The notes: generated by a model not told the origin, from the letters alone. A DNA stretch of 54,741 bases from WJMT01 sp964624145 (GCA_964624145.1 CAZUXT010000020.1:1-54741), one strand, 5' to 3'; numbered from the stretch's first letter, positions 43,302 through 53,473 are shown. A program made the numbers and translations.

Positions 43302-43868
43302 ATGAAAAAGAGTGCTGTTATTTTTCTTGTGTTTGCTTTTGTTCAATTTATCACAATTCCTGCGTTTTCAACGGACACATATCAGTCAGATAATGACAGT
43401 GTCACAGTCCAGGAATTTTCTTTGAAAACCGATTACACAAACAGAGCCAACATGAGAGCTGTTTTTTTCCCCTTAAGCGGATCCTTTTTAGAAGGAATGG
43501 CTTTTACTCAGGAGGCTGCAGAAGATATATCACTTGATGAAGAGATTCGTTCACTTAAGAAAAAAAAGACCGGCTATTTGTTGGGCTCCATAGGCCTGAT
43601 AGCGGCAGGAGGACTTTGTTTTTATCAGTACACTCAATCTGAATCCAAACAGGGAGAACGCCCGGGTGTATCAGAAGGGGGAGGAAGAAGCAGTGTATCC
43701 AGTGGAGGAGGAGCGGGTTGGATCGCTCTCGGCGCTGTTTCAGTTGCAATCGGTGCGGCTTTGATAAGCCAGTATTCAAAGACCAACAAAGCCATTAAAG
43801 CCAAGGAAAAAGAGCTTGAAAATTTATCTCAGGCTCAGCAAAGGCTGGCACAGGCTGTAAACAGGTAA
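43302..43868 (+). CDS. Exported hypothetical protein with two helices and coiled coil
   Basis: 188 aa, ribosome site AAAAGGAGG. A signal peptide (cleavage near PAFS) precedes a polar region, then two hydrophobic helices (about 86-105 and 145-163) around a Gly/Ser-rich linker, and a Lys/Glu coiled-coil tail. Not recognised. Its very strong promoter suggests high expression. Confidence 0.65.
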   Translation: MKKSAVIFLVFAFVQFITIPAFSTDTYQSDNDSVTVQEFSLKTDYTNRANMRAVFFPLSGSFLEGMAFTQEAAEDISLDEEIRSLKKKKTGYLLGSIGLIAAGGLCFYQYTQSESKQGERPGVSEGGGRSSVSSGGGAGWIALGAVSVAIGAALISQYSKTNKAIKAKEKELENLSQAQQRLAQAVNR

Positions 43869-43975
43869 AAGAATAAGGGCATTTCTGTTTTTCTGTTAGT
43901 TTGGTAAAAGAGTATTTCTATCTGCACAGCCGTTGAGTTGGCTGTTGTAAAAAAATTTCTCTGAAAAAGGACACC

Positions 43976-45414
43976 ATGAAAAGAACAAAACTGTTTACCC
44001 TCTTTTTTTTCATTCTCCTGTCTTGCGTAAATGTATTTTCAGTTTCTGTTCCATCAGAAGATGCGGCCAGGATACAGCGTTCAATGTCATAGAGGACCGT
44101 GATAAAGAAGGGATTGAACAGGTTTTCAAATGGGCATCCCGGAAAAATCCGTTGGAGCTTAAAGGAATGATTATGGCCAGCCGGCAGGCTTTTCCCTGCG
44201 AGGCGGAGAGACCGGAGGATGCCCTTCTTGTCGTGCGCCATAGCGTGGGACTGAGCACAAGCCTTTTAAACAGGGCTGTATACGACAGGTGTTATGACTG
44301 GGTTCTGTCTGTGGATCACCCTTCTGAAGTCAAAATCGTTCCCGAGGGATCATCTTCTTCGGGCAATACTTTTAAATTATCTGTCAAAGGATACAACAGC
44401 TATTCACAGTATTTTAGAGAGAGAGATAGAGATCTTGTTTCTTCCTACCAGAAAGTTGTGAGGGTTGTCCGGGATCAAATCGGAGAAGAAAGCTTTCTTC
44501 TGGGATGTTGGGGGATAAGGCCTGAATTAATAGGGATCATAGACGGATGCCGGATAGGAACTGACGGATTCGGATACGGCGGCCTTGCTCAGTACAACTC
44601 CTTTAACAATGTGATATGGAGAAATGACCCTGACCATATCGAGCTAAGCGACGAGGAAGCCTACCGGTCCACAATGGTCACGTCTTTGACCGGTTCTCTG
44701 TATATGCTGACTGATAAACCTGAGATTTACAGGACAGAAAAGGCTGAGCCTGCGAAAAGAACCGTGCCTGTTTTGTTCACCCTGCCCGGGCAGATATTCG
44801 ATATTGATCCCTCACGTTCCGGTTTGTTAAGCCGGATCGATTCAGAGGTCAGCGGCTCGGGCCCCAGGGTTTTTGACGGAGAGCAGGCTCCGAGATGCTC
44901 TTTGTATCTTATGGAGATGAACACTCCGTTTGAGAGCTGGATGCTGCTGGGGAGGATAGACAGTGATATCAAAAGGATTTCTTTTGATGATTTGGGTCTC
45001 AGTCCGGATAAAGAATATTTTATATTTGAGTTCTGGTCAAAGAAGTTATTGGGGAGATTTACAGAAGAGTTTAGCCCGGGAAGGATAGATCCGAAATACA
45101 ACTGCCAGCTTTTTTGTATAAGAGAGAGGAAAGACTATCCTCAAATCATTGCGACAAACCGTCATATATCCTGCGGTTATGAACTGAGCAAAGTTGGATG
45201 GAAGGGCAGCACACTTTCAGGCGCGAGTGAAGTGGTGGGCCGGGATGGTTACACGTTGTATATAGCAGAGCCTGAGGGATATGTTTTCAAGGAATTCTCC
45301 TGCACTGGGGCTGAAAAAGAAAACATTCAGAAAAAAGGAATCCTCCGTATCATTGAGCTGAGATCCGGAGAAAACACTTCGGTCCAGTGGTCTCTCGAAT
45401 ATGAGAAAAAATAA
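43976..45414 (+). pseudogene. Broken GH27/GH36-like glycosidase gene
   Basis: ATG 43976 with AAAAGGA upstream begins a signal peptide (LFTLFFFILLSCVNVFS) that ends at a stop at 44090-44092. A different frame, open from 44023 to 45414, carries on with alpha-galactosidase-like sequence: FLLGCWGIRPELIGIIDGCRIG, NNVIWRNDPDHIEL and a C-terminal beta domain (KYNCQLFCIR). The usual first half of the barrel, with the nucleophile Asp context and DDGW, is not recognisable. A frameshift near 44040-44092 together with an internal deletion would explain this. A sequencing frameshift alone would not restore the missing barrel half. Confidence 0.65.
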
Positions 45415-45428
45415 GATTTGCGGAACAG

Positions 45429-47576
45429 CTACTCTGAGATTCCGAGAAGATCCAGCATAAAAGCGTATTCGAGCGCAATTCTTTTATAGCGCTTGAAACG
45501 CCCTGAAGCTCCTCCGTGACCTGATTCCATGTCAACATCTAAAACAATGAGATTGTCATCTGTTTTTAAATCTCTTAATTTGGCCACCCACTTGGTCGGC
45601 TCGAAATACTGGACCTGAGAATCATGAAGTCCGGTCGTTGCCAGTATGGCCGGATAATCCTGTTCTGTGACATTGTCATAAGGGGAATAAGAGAGCATGT
45701 ACTCATAGTATGTTTTGTCTTTGGGATTTCCCCACTCATCAAATTCGCTTGTAGTAAGAGGGATGCTTTCATCCAGCATAGTGGTCACCACATCAACCCA
45801 GGGAACAGTTGCCACCACGCCTTTCCATAAGTCCGGTCTCATGTTCAGCACAGCACCCATAAGCAGGCCCCCGGCACTTCCGCCCATGGCAAAAAGTTTA
45901 TCTGAACGGGTGTATTCTTCCTGGATTAAATAATCGGCGCAGTCAATAAAATCAGTGAAGGTATTTTTCTTTTTGAGCAGCTTTCCATCATCATACCAGC
46001 CTCTGCCCATCTCAGAGCCACCCCTGATATGAGCTATGGCATAGATAAATCCTCTGTCCAGAAGGCTCAGTCTCACGGAACTGAAACTCGGGTCCATACT
46101 GGCTCCGTAAGAGCCGTAGCCATAAAGAAGAAGCGGGTTTTTTCCGTCCTTAGCCATTCCCTTTCTATAAACCAGAGAAACAGGGACCTTGGCTCCGTCC
46201 TGTGCTGTAGCCATAAAGCGCTCGCTTTGATAGTCGTCAGGATCGAATTCACCAATCACTTCCTCCCTTTTGAGCAGTTCTCTCTCTCCGTTCTTCATGT
46301 TATAGTCGTATACGGACCGGGGAGTGGTGAGAGAGGAATAGGAGAAGCGCAGAACTTCGGTATCAAATTCAAGATTGCTGGTAGGATAAGCTACATAAGC
46401 TTCGTCTTCGAAATTGATGTAATAATCCCTATCATCTGTTTGGCTCATAACCCTTATCTGTCGAAGGCCGTCCTTCCTTTCGCTCAGGACAAGGTAGTTC
46501 TGAAAGACATCAATGCCGTTGAGAAGAACTTCACTCCGGTGGGGGATCACCTCTTTCCAGCTGGATTTGTCAGTATGATCGATATCTGTCTCCATGAGGC
46601 GGAAATTTTTAGCATCCCAGTTGGTTACGACATAGAATTTATCCTGATAATGGGATATTGAATACTCGTGGTCTTTTTCTCTTTCCTGAAATAGTTGAAA
46701 TTCGCCTGCAGGATTATTGGCATCCAGATAACGCATCTCTGTTGATAGGGTCTGGTAGCAGGCGATGATGAGGAACCGGTCTGACTTGGTTTTATAAATG
46801 GTTGTGGAGAACGTGTTGTTCTTTTCGTGGTAGATCTCAACATCCTGAGAGGAGTCTGTACCCATAACATGCCTGAATATTTTAAACCCTCTGAGAGTGT
46901 CGTCTTTTGTTGTGTAGAAAAGAGTTTTATTGTCATTGGCCCAGACAGCCCTTCCGGTTGTGTTGGGGATGGCATCTTTGAGTATTTCCCCCGTAGAGAG
47001 ATTTTTGATGTGAATGGTGTATTTCCTTCGGCTGACCGTATCCACACCATAAGCCAGATAATTGTTGTTTTGGCTGACACTCAGCCCTGTCACACTATAA
47101 AACGAATGCCCTTCAGACATTTCCTGGACATCCAGCATGACTTCTTCTTCCGCATCCAGAGTGCCTTTTTTCCTCGCATGGACAGGATAGTCATCTCCTT
47201 CTTCAAAGCGGGAATAATAATAATATCCGTTGTCTAAATAGGGAACCGACATGTCTGTCTTTTTTATCCTTCCTATGATTTCGTTGTAGAGTTTGTCCTG
47301 GAGCTCTTCCGTGTGCTTCATGACAGCTTCTTTATAGGCGTTTTCAGCCTTAAGGTATTCTATGACTTCGGGGTTATCACGCTGGTTTATCCAATAGTAT
47401 GGATCGATCCGGGTATCGCCGTGAATGGTTAATTCCTTTGGTATCTTTTCTGTTATTGGAGGCATTATGGACTCCTCTGTTTTGTTTTGGGCACAGCCGA
47501 ATATCATGAGTAATCCGGTTATTGTCAAAAAAAACAAAACGCTTGATTTTTTCATGTTTTTTAAATGAAAACTCAT
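45429..47576 (-). CDS. S9A prolyl oligopeptidase/oligopeptidase B-like lipoprotein
   Basis: 715 aa. Start ATG 47576 has AAAGGAG upstream; the signal ends LLMIFGC (lipobox, Cys28). A seven-bladed propeller (about 75-440) precedes the alpha/beta-hydrolase domain with Ser567 in GGSAGG, Asp652 in HDSQV and His687 in SGHGGASGR. HIRGGSEMG and the Glu-rich substrate loop favour oligopeptidase-B-like specificity after basic residues. It should cleave short peptides in the periplasm or at the membrane. Confidence 0.92.
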   Translation of the reverse strand: MSFHLKNMKKSSVLFFLTITGLLMIFGCAQNKTEESIMPPITEKIPKELTIHGDTRIDPYYWINQRDNPEVIEYLKAENAYKEAVMKHTEELQDKLYNEIIGRIKKTDMSVPYLDNGYYYYSRFEEGDDYPVHARKKGTLDAEEEVMLDVQEMSEGHSFYSVTGLSVSQNNNYLAYGVDTVSRRKYTIHIKNLSTGEILKDAIPNTTGRAVWANDNKTLFYTTKDDTLRGFKIFRHVMGTDSSQDVEIYHEKNNTFSTTIYKTKSDRFLIIACYQTLSTEMRYLDANNPAGEFQLFQEREKDHEYSISHYQDKFYVVTNWDAKNFRLMETDIDHTDKSSWKEVIPHRSEVLLNGIDVFQNYLVLSERKDGLRQIRVMSQTDDRDYYINFEDEAYVAYPTSNLEFDTEVLRFSYSSLTTPRSVYDYNMKNGERELLKREEVIGEFDPDDYQSERFMATAQDGAKVPVSLVYRKGMAKDGKNPLLLYGYGSYGASMDPSFSSVRLSLLDRGFIYAIAHIRGGSEMGRGWYDDGKLLKKKNTFTDFIDCADYLIQEEYTRSDKLFAMGGSAGGLLMGAVLNMRPDLWKGVVATVPWVDVVTTMLDESIPLTTSEFDEWGNPKDKTYYEYMLSYSPYDNVTEQDYPAILATTGLHDSQVQYFEPTKWVAKLRDLKTDDNLIVLDVDMESGHGGASGRFKRYKRIALEYAFMLDLLGISE

Positions 47577-47664
47577 TTTTTTCTCCTTTAAAATTCAGCA
47601 GATGAGAAAATCATATTCAATTAATACTGATAATTCAAGGGAAAATTAATCCTGGGAAGTGAAG

Positions 47665-47693
47665 TTGTAATCACCATGATTTTGTACTAGAAT
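47665..47693 (+). promoter_or_regulatory. Promoter of the second MFS gene
   Basis: TTGTAA (47665-47670), 17 bases, TAGAAT (47688-47693). It ends directly before a GTG at 47694, so translation more likely starts at the ATG 47724. Confidence 0.55.
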
Positions 47694-47723
47694 GTGGCTT
47701 CAAAAAGGGTTTTTCCAAAAGAG

Positions 47724-48872
47724 ATGCAAGAGAAACAAAAAGAATCTAAAAAAATCATCCGGACTTTTGCCGCGGCATCGTTTTTGAATGATATGGGTTC
47801 GGACATAATCTATCCTGTATGGCCGCTCTTTGTGACCCAGATACTCAAAGCAAATATGACAGCTTTGGGATTTCTCGATGGCCTCGGGGATGCTCTTGTA
47901 TCTTTATCCAAAGCTTTAGCCGGGTACCTTTCTGATCGAATGAGGAGACGAAAGATTTTCATATGGGTCGGTTATTTATTGGGAGCCCTTTCGCGTATTG
48001 GCTATGCCTTGTCTTCGGTATGGACCCATTTGATCCCTTTTCGGGTATTGGATAGGAGTGGGAAAATAAGAGGTGCGCCAAGAGATGCCTATGTCGCAGA
48101 TATTTCAGTGCAAAAAAACAGGGGAAAAAGTTTCGGGTATATTCGGGCTATGGATCATCTGGGGGCTGTATTTGGAGTCATTCTGTGCATTGTCTTTTTT
48201 AAACTTCTGGGATATAAACTGCTTTTTTTCCTTGCGGCTGTTCCGACTTTAATGAGTGTGGCATTGATAATTTTGTTTATCAAAGAGAAAAAGCCAGAGA
48301 AGATAAAGCTTTATAAAGGGATTTCCTTAAAATACTTAAACAGAAATTATAAACTTTTTCTTTTATTGAGCTCGATTTTTACTTTGGGTGCTTTCAGTTA
48401 TTCTTTTTTATTGATATATAGTAATGAATATGGCTTTAAAACAACTTTTATTCCGGTATTGTACCTCATATTTTCTGCGGCAGCCTTTTTATTGTCCATT
48501 CCCATGGGAAGACTTGCCGATAGGATTGGAAGAAAACCGGTGCTGTTTCTCTCTTTTGTTTTATGGGCGGTTGTGCTTGTTTTTCTGATTCTGGGAAAAA
48601 GTTATCTATCTGTTATTTTAGCTTTTATTTTGTATGGGGCTCACAAAGGGGCGCTCGAACCGGTGCAGACTGCATTTGTAAGCGAGCTTGCTCCCAAACA
48701 ATTCCGTGCCAGCGGGTTGGGAGGGTTCCAGATGATAACAGGTCTTTGCACTCTTCCTGCTTCTTTTATTGCTGGGCTTTTATGGGAGAGCTTTGGAATG
48801 ACAGCTCCCTTCTATTTTTCTCTTGTCCTTACCGTAACAGCAGGAGTTCTTCTTGTTTTTGTAAAAACCTGA
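47724..48872 (+). CDS. MFS transporter
   Basis: 382 aa from ATG 47724; a GTG at 47694 would add ten residues, but it abuts the -10 element. Twelve helices, with GYLSDRMRRRK between helices 2 and 3 and the repeated GRLADRIGRKP in the second half, both classic MFS signatures. DRSGKIRGAPRDAYVAD after helix 4 is characteristic of a group of uncharacterised bacterial MFS proteins. The substrate is unknown. It converges with the propeller-transglutaminase gene with four bases between stops. Confidence 0.85.
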   Translation: MQEKQKESKKIIRTFAAASFLNDMGSDIIYPVWPLFVTQILKANMTALGFLDGLGDALVSLSKALAGYLSDRMRRRKIFIWVGYLLGALSRIGYALSSVWTHLIPFRVLDRSGKIRGAPRDAYVADISVQKNRGKSFGYIRAMDHLGAVFGVILCIVFFKLLGYKLLFFLAAVPTLMSVALIILFIKEKKPEKIKLYKGISLKYLNRNYKLFLLLSSIFTLGAFSYSFLLIYSNEYGFKTTFIPVLYLIFSAAAFLLSIPMGRLADRIGRKPVLFLSFVLWAVVLVFLILGKSYLSVILAFILYGAHKGALEPVQTAFVSELAPKQFRASGLGGFQMITGLCTLPASFIAGLLWESFGMTAPFYFSLVLTVTAGVLLVFVKT

Positions 48873-48876
48873 GGTT

Positions 48877-50517
48877 TTATTTTTTCACTTCCACAGGCTT
48901 TTTGTATTTTTTCTCTCCCCAAGGCGACCACAGCCCGTAACTTTTCTCATCGATCCTGCATTTTCCTTCAGAGGTCCATTTGAATCCGTAGTTGTACCCG
49001 AACCACAGGTAATCGTCTCCTCCTCCGTTTTCAGTTGTGATGATATAGCGGGCCGACACATTTCCGATTCCCAGCACTTTTCTTCCGGGGGAAGCAGAGT
49101 CACCTTTGTTGGCGTCAAAAGGGATCCATCCGAAATTGGGTAGATAGACTTCTGTCCAGCGGTGAAACACATCATCGATTCCTGCGTCATCGCCTCTGCG
49201 GCTTACAGCCCCTACATATCTTATGGGAACGCCTAAAGCCCGGCATAAGGCTATCATGCAGTAGGAATATTCAGAACATGAAGCTGTGCCGCGCCGCAGC
49301 ACAGTGGGCGCTGGATTCCATCCTCCCAATGGTTTGAGGTTGTAGCTTAAGTTTTCACCCAGATAATCAAAAATGCGAAGCGCTATCCAATAGGGATTTG
49401 TTTCTTCTCCGGCGATTTTGTGCGCCAGGTTCTGGATGAACGGGTCATTGATCCTGTATTTATCACCATCTGCGGTGTATTTATTTCTTATGTCTTTGGG
49501 AATATCCTGTAGCTTTCCCACTTTATCTGGGTATATAAAGTATTCTGTAGAAAAGATCTTTGCCTTCACACTCCAACCCGGTTTTACCACTGAATTTTTC
49601 TTAAGATTCTCGTAATGGAAATGGGCGATTTCTTGCCCCCAACTATCAGTGATGATTTCAGTGGGCTCCTGATCGAACTGAAGAGGCTCCACTAATTCCT
49701 GGTTATCCCTGCTTCTCGGTATCGGAAGATAGATATCGAGAGATTTGATATTTCCCGGGCCGTAGTTTCGAAATTCTTTGATAAAATGGAGATTCATATG
49801 GCGCTCGTCCCATTGAGCCAAAAAGTCTTGGCAGAAGACTTTGATTTTATATATTTCCCTGTTTTCATAATCGACATTCCAGACAGCGTTTTCGCCCCAG
49901 GCAAGGCCGTAAGGAAAAGGCCCGTGGCTCCGGAAAGAGGAAAGGCAGAGGCCGTCAGAGGGATTGACAAGGTAGATTCTGTCATCGACTCTGTCCGTAA
50001 CCCAGAGATATTTCCCGTCGAATGTCAGGCCTGCCGGTTCCCCCGCAGGGGAAGGGAAGTTCTGTACCATCATCCCGTCAACAGGAGATACCTTGATGAT
50101 GATATCACGTCTGTAATCGGTCATCCAAAGAAACTCGCCGTCCCATGCCAGGTCCCTGGGATATAAACTGTTTGATTCTAAAACAGCTGTGGCCGTTCCT
50201 GTTTCAGGATCTATCTTGTACATGTATTTTTCTCCTGAGTCCACGTGCCAGAGAGCTGTTCCGTCCCATGCCAGGCCTTCCGGATTATAGCCGGGAGAGT
50301 CAAAGCTTTTGATGACCTTTCCTGTTGTTGGTTCAATTTTAAAGATTTTGTCTTCATAGGAATCGGCGATCCATAAGTGGCTGCCATCCCATGCAAGCCC
50401 TGTAGGGCAGGGTCCGGGGGTTTCTACTACTTTGAGGACATCTCCAACCTCTGTCCAGCCAAAAGAGGATAACAGAAGGCAGATGAACCCTAGAATAAGT
50501 GTTTTTTTCATTGACAT
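48877..50517 (-). CDS. Secreted beta-propeller plus transglutaminase-like protein
   Basis: 546 aa with a Sec signal peptide. Residues about 30-235 form five to six repeats of about 42 residues (GLAWDG..LW..D...I..I.P.TG), like NHL or glutamine-cyclotransferase propellers. A linker of about 140 residues leads to a transglutaminase-like domain with Cys414 (TASCSEYS), His452 (FHRWTEVYL) and Asp468 (FDAN), a complete triad. Such domains cleave or cross-link peptides outside the cytoplasm. The combination with a propeller suggests substrate or wall binding. It is followed by its own barrel-protein neighbour upstream (50545). Confidence 0.85.
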   Translation of the reverse strand: MSMKKTLILGFICLLLSSFGWTEVGDVLKVVETPGPCPTGLAWDGSHLWIADSYEDKIFKIEPTTGKVIKSFDSPGYNPEGLAWDGTALWHVDSGEKYMYKIDPETGTATAVLESNSLYPRDLAWDGEFLWMTDYRRDIIIKVSPVDGMMVQNFPSPAGEPAGLTFDGKYLWVTDRVDDRIYLVNPSDGLCLSSFRSHGPFPYGLAWGENAVWNVDYENREIYKIKVFCQDFLAQWDERHMNLHFIKEFRNYGPGNIKSLDIYLPIPRSRDNQELVEPLQFDQEPTEIITDSWGQEIAHFHYENLKKNSVVKPGWSVKAKIFSTEYFIYPDKVGKLQDIPKDIRNKYTADGDKYRINDPFIQNLAHKIAGEETNPYWIALRIFDYLGENLSYNLKPLGGWNPAPTVLRRGTASCSEYSYCMIALCRALGVPIRYVGAVSRRGDDAGIDDVFHRWTEVYLPNFGWIPFDANKGDSASPGRKVLGIGNVSARYIITTENGGGDDYLWFGYNYGFKWTSEGKCRIDEKSYGLWSPWGEKKYKKPVEVKK

Positions 50518-50544
50518 CTCCTTATCAATCTAAAGATCTCTTTT

Positions 50545-51165
50545 TTATAAATAATATTTGATGCCGAACCTAAGAACTAAGGAGTTTAGATTCAGAGGGA
50601 ACTTTTCAGTTGAGGTCCCGTTGTTCATGTCCGTGATAGTGGTCGTACCCTCTGCTTTTCTGTATAAAAAACAAACCTCACCAAAGAGAGCCAGATGATC
50701 GTTTAATTTGAGAAGAGAACCTGCGCCTCCGTGAAAGCTGACTCCGTTATTCACTTTCTGGTTTATGGATACTTCAGGTATGGTTATCAAATCCTCCATG
50801 TCAAAGTGAGTGAAAATCATGCCGGCTCCTGCGAACACATATGGAATAAATCCTTTGCTTTCTAAAATGTGGTAATACAAGGATGCCTGGAACGGAGCCA
50901 TGCTTATGGTACCGTTATAAAGCCCGTCAGTCTCTTCATGCACACTGCTTTTCCAGTAAACGAAGTTGAAAACAAGAGCTGTATTTCTTAATAGAGGAAT
51001 GGAAAATCCGAATCCGGTTTCGAATCCCGAGTCAATATTCTCTTTTAAAAACCAGGACAGTCCTCCGTTTACATGCACACTGCCTAGAGGATTTTGAGCC
51101 GGTAAAGGAGTCAAAATAAAGAGGACAGCTAAGATAGCAATGCCATATTTTGTTTTTTTGCTCAT
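50545..51165 (-). CDS. Outer-membrane beta-barrel protein
   Basis: 206 aa from ATG 51165, which has AAGGAG upstream; an earlier in-frame start at 51204 lacks one. Signal peptide (cleavage near LPAQN), then about eight amphipathic strands ending LRFGIKYYL. It resembles OmpA/OmpW-size barrels. It lies 27 bases before the propeller-transglutaminase gene on the same strand, so the two are probably co-transcribed. Confidence 0.7.
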   Translation of the reverse strand: MSKKTKYGIAILAVLFILTPLPAQNPLGSVHVNGGLSWFLKENIDSGFETGFGFSIPLLRNTALVFNFVYWKSSVHEETDGLYNGTISMAPFQASLYYHILESKGFIPYVFAGAGMIFTHFDMEDLITIPEVSINQKVNNGVSFHGGAGSLLKLNDHLALFGEVCFLYRKAEGTTTITDMNNGTSTEKFPLNLNSLVLRFGIKYYL

Positions 51166-51232
51166 ATTTCTCCTTGTTTTCCCATAAAAACCGTCTGTTC
51201 TCATTTATCTGGAAAAACGTATTGTATCGTTC

Positions 51233-52585
51233 TTATTTTTTCCTGTACTCATACCATTTTTTTATAGCGTCCACAGATGCGTTAATAGCCGGGTATGCAA
51301 TAGGGGATGCGGATAAAAGCGGGTGGGTGCCTATCTGGAGGTTATCTATATCCATATCCGTCATTTTATTCAGAATCATGACCGAGAACATATTGACCAT
51401 TTCTCCTACTGAATCGCCTCCGTATATCTGGGCTCCCAGGAGGGTATGGGAGTAACGAGAAAATATGAGTTTTAGAAAGAGCTTTGAGGCGCCCGGTAAT
51501 TTTCCGGGGTGCCGGTCGGTTGTGGTCGCGGTCCCAACAATGTAATCCATATTCATTTCCTTTGCTTTTTCTTCGGTAAGACCGCTGGTGCCAAATGCGG
51601 TATTCCCTATTTTTGTGGAAAAGGAACCAAGGACTCCTATGAACTTTCTCATGACTTTGATCTCGAAGAGGTTCGATCCCACCAGCCTTCCTTCGGCCAT
51701 GGCGGTCGAAGCCAGCATTATGTTTGAGAAATTTCCTGTAAAGAAGTCATATTTCGCCGCACAGTCCCCAATGGCAAAGATATCTTTATCAAAAGTACGC
51801 AGATATTCGTTGACCCATATGCCGTTCCTTGGGTGCACGGCAAGTCCGAATCCGCTGGCTAAAGTCACATTCGGCCTGGCCCCTGCAGAGACGAGAACCA
51901 TATCAGCCTTTATCTCTTTTTTGTTATCCAGTACAACACCTGTTACTTTCTTGTCTCCCTGAATAGCATTCACTCTTTGACCCACAATGACTTCGACCCC
52001 TTGAGATTCAAGTATCTCCTGTGCTTTATTGCCGAATTCACGGTCCATTGTGGTGGGCAGGAGTCGATCCAGCATTTCTACCATGGTCACTTTTTTCCCG
52101 TTTTTTATGAATTCGTCAGCCATCTCCACTCCGATGTAGCCTCCACCGATGATCACGATATCTTGACATTTTTCCGCATACTTTTTCATTTGAGAGAGGT
52201 ATTCATAATCTTTTTTTACAGAAAAAATGCCTTCTTTTGTAATGCCTTGAATGGGAGGCAAAAGAGGCACAGAGCCCGTTGCTATGACAAGTTTATCATA
52301 GCCGACTTCCTTGCCGCTTTTCAGTTTTAGAGTTTTTTCTTCTTTTTCGATGACTTCATCAATGATTAAATCCGCTCCTGTTTTTGTGATCAGTTCATCG
52401 GGAAGTATGTTTTCTTCGACCGAATTTAGAGAATGGATTATATAAGGAATACCGCAGGGGATTAAAGCAACCTTTTCTTTTCTGATGAGAGCGATTGTTT
52501 TGTCAGGGTAAATTGTGTGAGCTGAAATGACACAGGTAACCCCTGCCGCCCCTCCACCGATTATAATGACATCATATTTTTGCAT
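51233..52585 (-). CDS. CoA-disulfide reductase/NADH oxidase-like flavoprotein
   Basis: 450 aa. An FAD site GGGAAG at residues 10-15, a single redox cysteine Cys44 in LIPCGIPY, an NAD(P)H site GGGYIGVEMA near 150 and an FAD motif FAIGDCA near 280 are all present. A C-terminal dimerisation domain follows. The single active Cys is that of the CoA-disulfide/polysulfide reductase and NADH oxidase group, not of classical disulfide reductases. It would handle oxygen, CoA-disulfide or polysulfide. It is divergent from the CGGC-domain gene; the 242-base gap carries repeated TTGACT boxes. Confidence 0.88.
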   Translation of the reverse strand: MQKYDVIIIGGGAAGVTCVISAHTIYPDKTIALIRKEKVALIPCGIPYIIHSLNSVEENILPDELITKTGADLIIDEVIEKEEKTLKLKSGKEVGYDKLVIATGSVPLLPPIQGITKEGIFSVKKDYEYLSQMKKYAEKCQDIVIIGGGYIGVEMADEFIKNGKKVTMVEMLDRLLPTTMDREFGNKAQEILESQGVEVIVGQRVNAIQGDKKVTGVVLDNKKEIKADMVLVSAGARPNVTLASGFGLAVHPRNGIWVNEYLRTFDKDIFAIGDCAAKYDFFTGNFSNIMLASTAMAEGRLVGSNLFEIKVMRKFIGVLGSFSTKIGNTAFGTSGLTEEKAKEMNMDYIVGTATTTDRHPGKLPGASKLFLKLIFSRYSHTLLGAQIYGGDSVGEMVNMFSVMILNKMTDMDIDNLQIGTHPLLSASPIAYPAINASVDAIKKWYEYRKK

Positions 52586-52684
52586 ATATTTAACTCCTTC
52601 CTAATAAATTTAGTTATTTATGAGTATATATATCGCCTTACCATTATTTTAATAAACCAAGTACTGATAATATATCAATTATTT

Positions 52685-52791
52685 CGTTCAGTCAAAGTAC
52701 ATCGGGCTGTGATAATATTCCTTATGGTTTGAGTTTTATATTGACTGGCTGTGTTTGTTGCCTATATTATTTTATTTCAAAGACAGTCAAT
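52685..52791. promoter_or_regulatory. Divergent control region with three TTGACT boxes
   Basis: TTGACT (52741-52746), 16 bases, TATATT (52763-52768) fit a promoter for the CGGC gene. ATTGACT (52740-52746) and AGTCAAT (52785-52791) form an inverted repeat around it, and a third AGTCAAA lies near 52690. The repeats may be operators shared by the two divergent genes. Confidence 0.45.
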
Positions 52792-52827
52792 TAGGCTGTG
52801 TTTTTGCTTATTGAGAAAGGAGGTCTT

Positions 52828-53418
52828 ATGTCTTTATTTAAAGAGAGACAAAACAGGAGAGAGTTTTTCCAGCATTCTGTGTTTGGCATGGCTTCTCTCG
52901 GAGCCATAGGAACCCGTAAGTTGGCAAGCCCGGATTTGAACCGGAAGGAAATATTTTCTTCCTTGAAGGAGGGATCGGATAAAAAAAAAATAGGGATTAT
53001 TATCTGTGCTAGGTATGAGAGCTGCGGGGGAGGGAAGTGTCTCCGGTCTATGAGGGAGCATGTGGGTGGATTTTCTAAATATCCTGACAGTATGATGCTT
53101 GATGTTGTGGGTTTTGGCCAGTGCGGAGGGTGCCCCGGTGTGAACGTGGAATATGTTCCGGAAGAGATGAAAAAAAACGGTGCGGAAGTCATTCATCTGG
53201 CCACAGGTTTTGTGGTGGGATATCCTCCCTGCCCCTACACGCTTTATTTCAAGAATTTTATAGAGAGTTATTATGAACTGCCTGTGGTCATAGGAACCCA
53301 TCCCATTCCTTTGAAGTATCTCACAGCTCACAGCAAACTTCCGTCATTAAAGGAAATAGAAAAGGTCGCCCCTTATCTTCTCAAAGAAGACAAGGAAATT
53401 ATGCTTGACTATAACTAA
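52828..53418 (+). CDS. CGGC-domain protein with Tat-like signal
   Basis: 196 aa from ATG 52828 behind AAAGGAGG. The N-terminus has QNRREFFQHSVFGMASL, a twin-arginine-like signal with a weak hydrophobic stretch. The rest is a CGGC domain (GFGQCGGCPGVNVEYV near residue 100), with further Cys in CARYESCGGGKC; it probably binds a metal. The exact role of the family is unknown. It precedes a Tat-signal isomerase-like gene by 55 bases, so the two form an operon. Confidence 0.78.
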   Translation: MSLFKERQNRREFFQHSVFGMASLGAIGTRKLASPDLNRKEIFSSLKEGSDKKKIGIIICARYESCGGGKCLRSMREHVGGFSKYPDSMMLDVVGFGQCGGCPGVNVEYVPEEMKKNGAEVIHLATGFVVGYPPCPYTLYFKNFIESYYELPVVIGTHPIPLKYLTAHSKLPSLKEIEKVAPYLLKEDKEIMLDYN

Positions 53419-53473
53419 CCCAGGCTAATAAGAGTCAGTCATCAAGGAGGGGCTTCCAAAGAGGAGTATTCGT

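Noticed and set aside
47694..47696. GTG as start of the second MFS gene
   Set aside because: It abuts the -10 hexamer TAGAAT, so it would not be in the mRNA; ATG 47724 is used.
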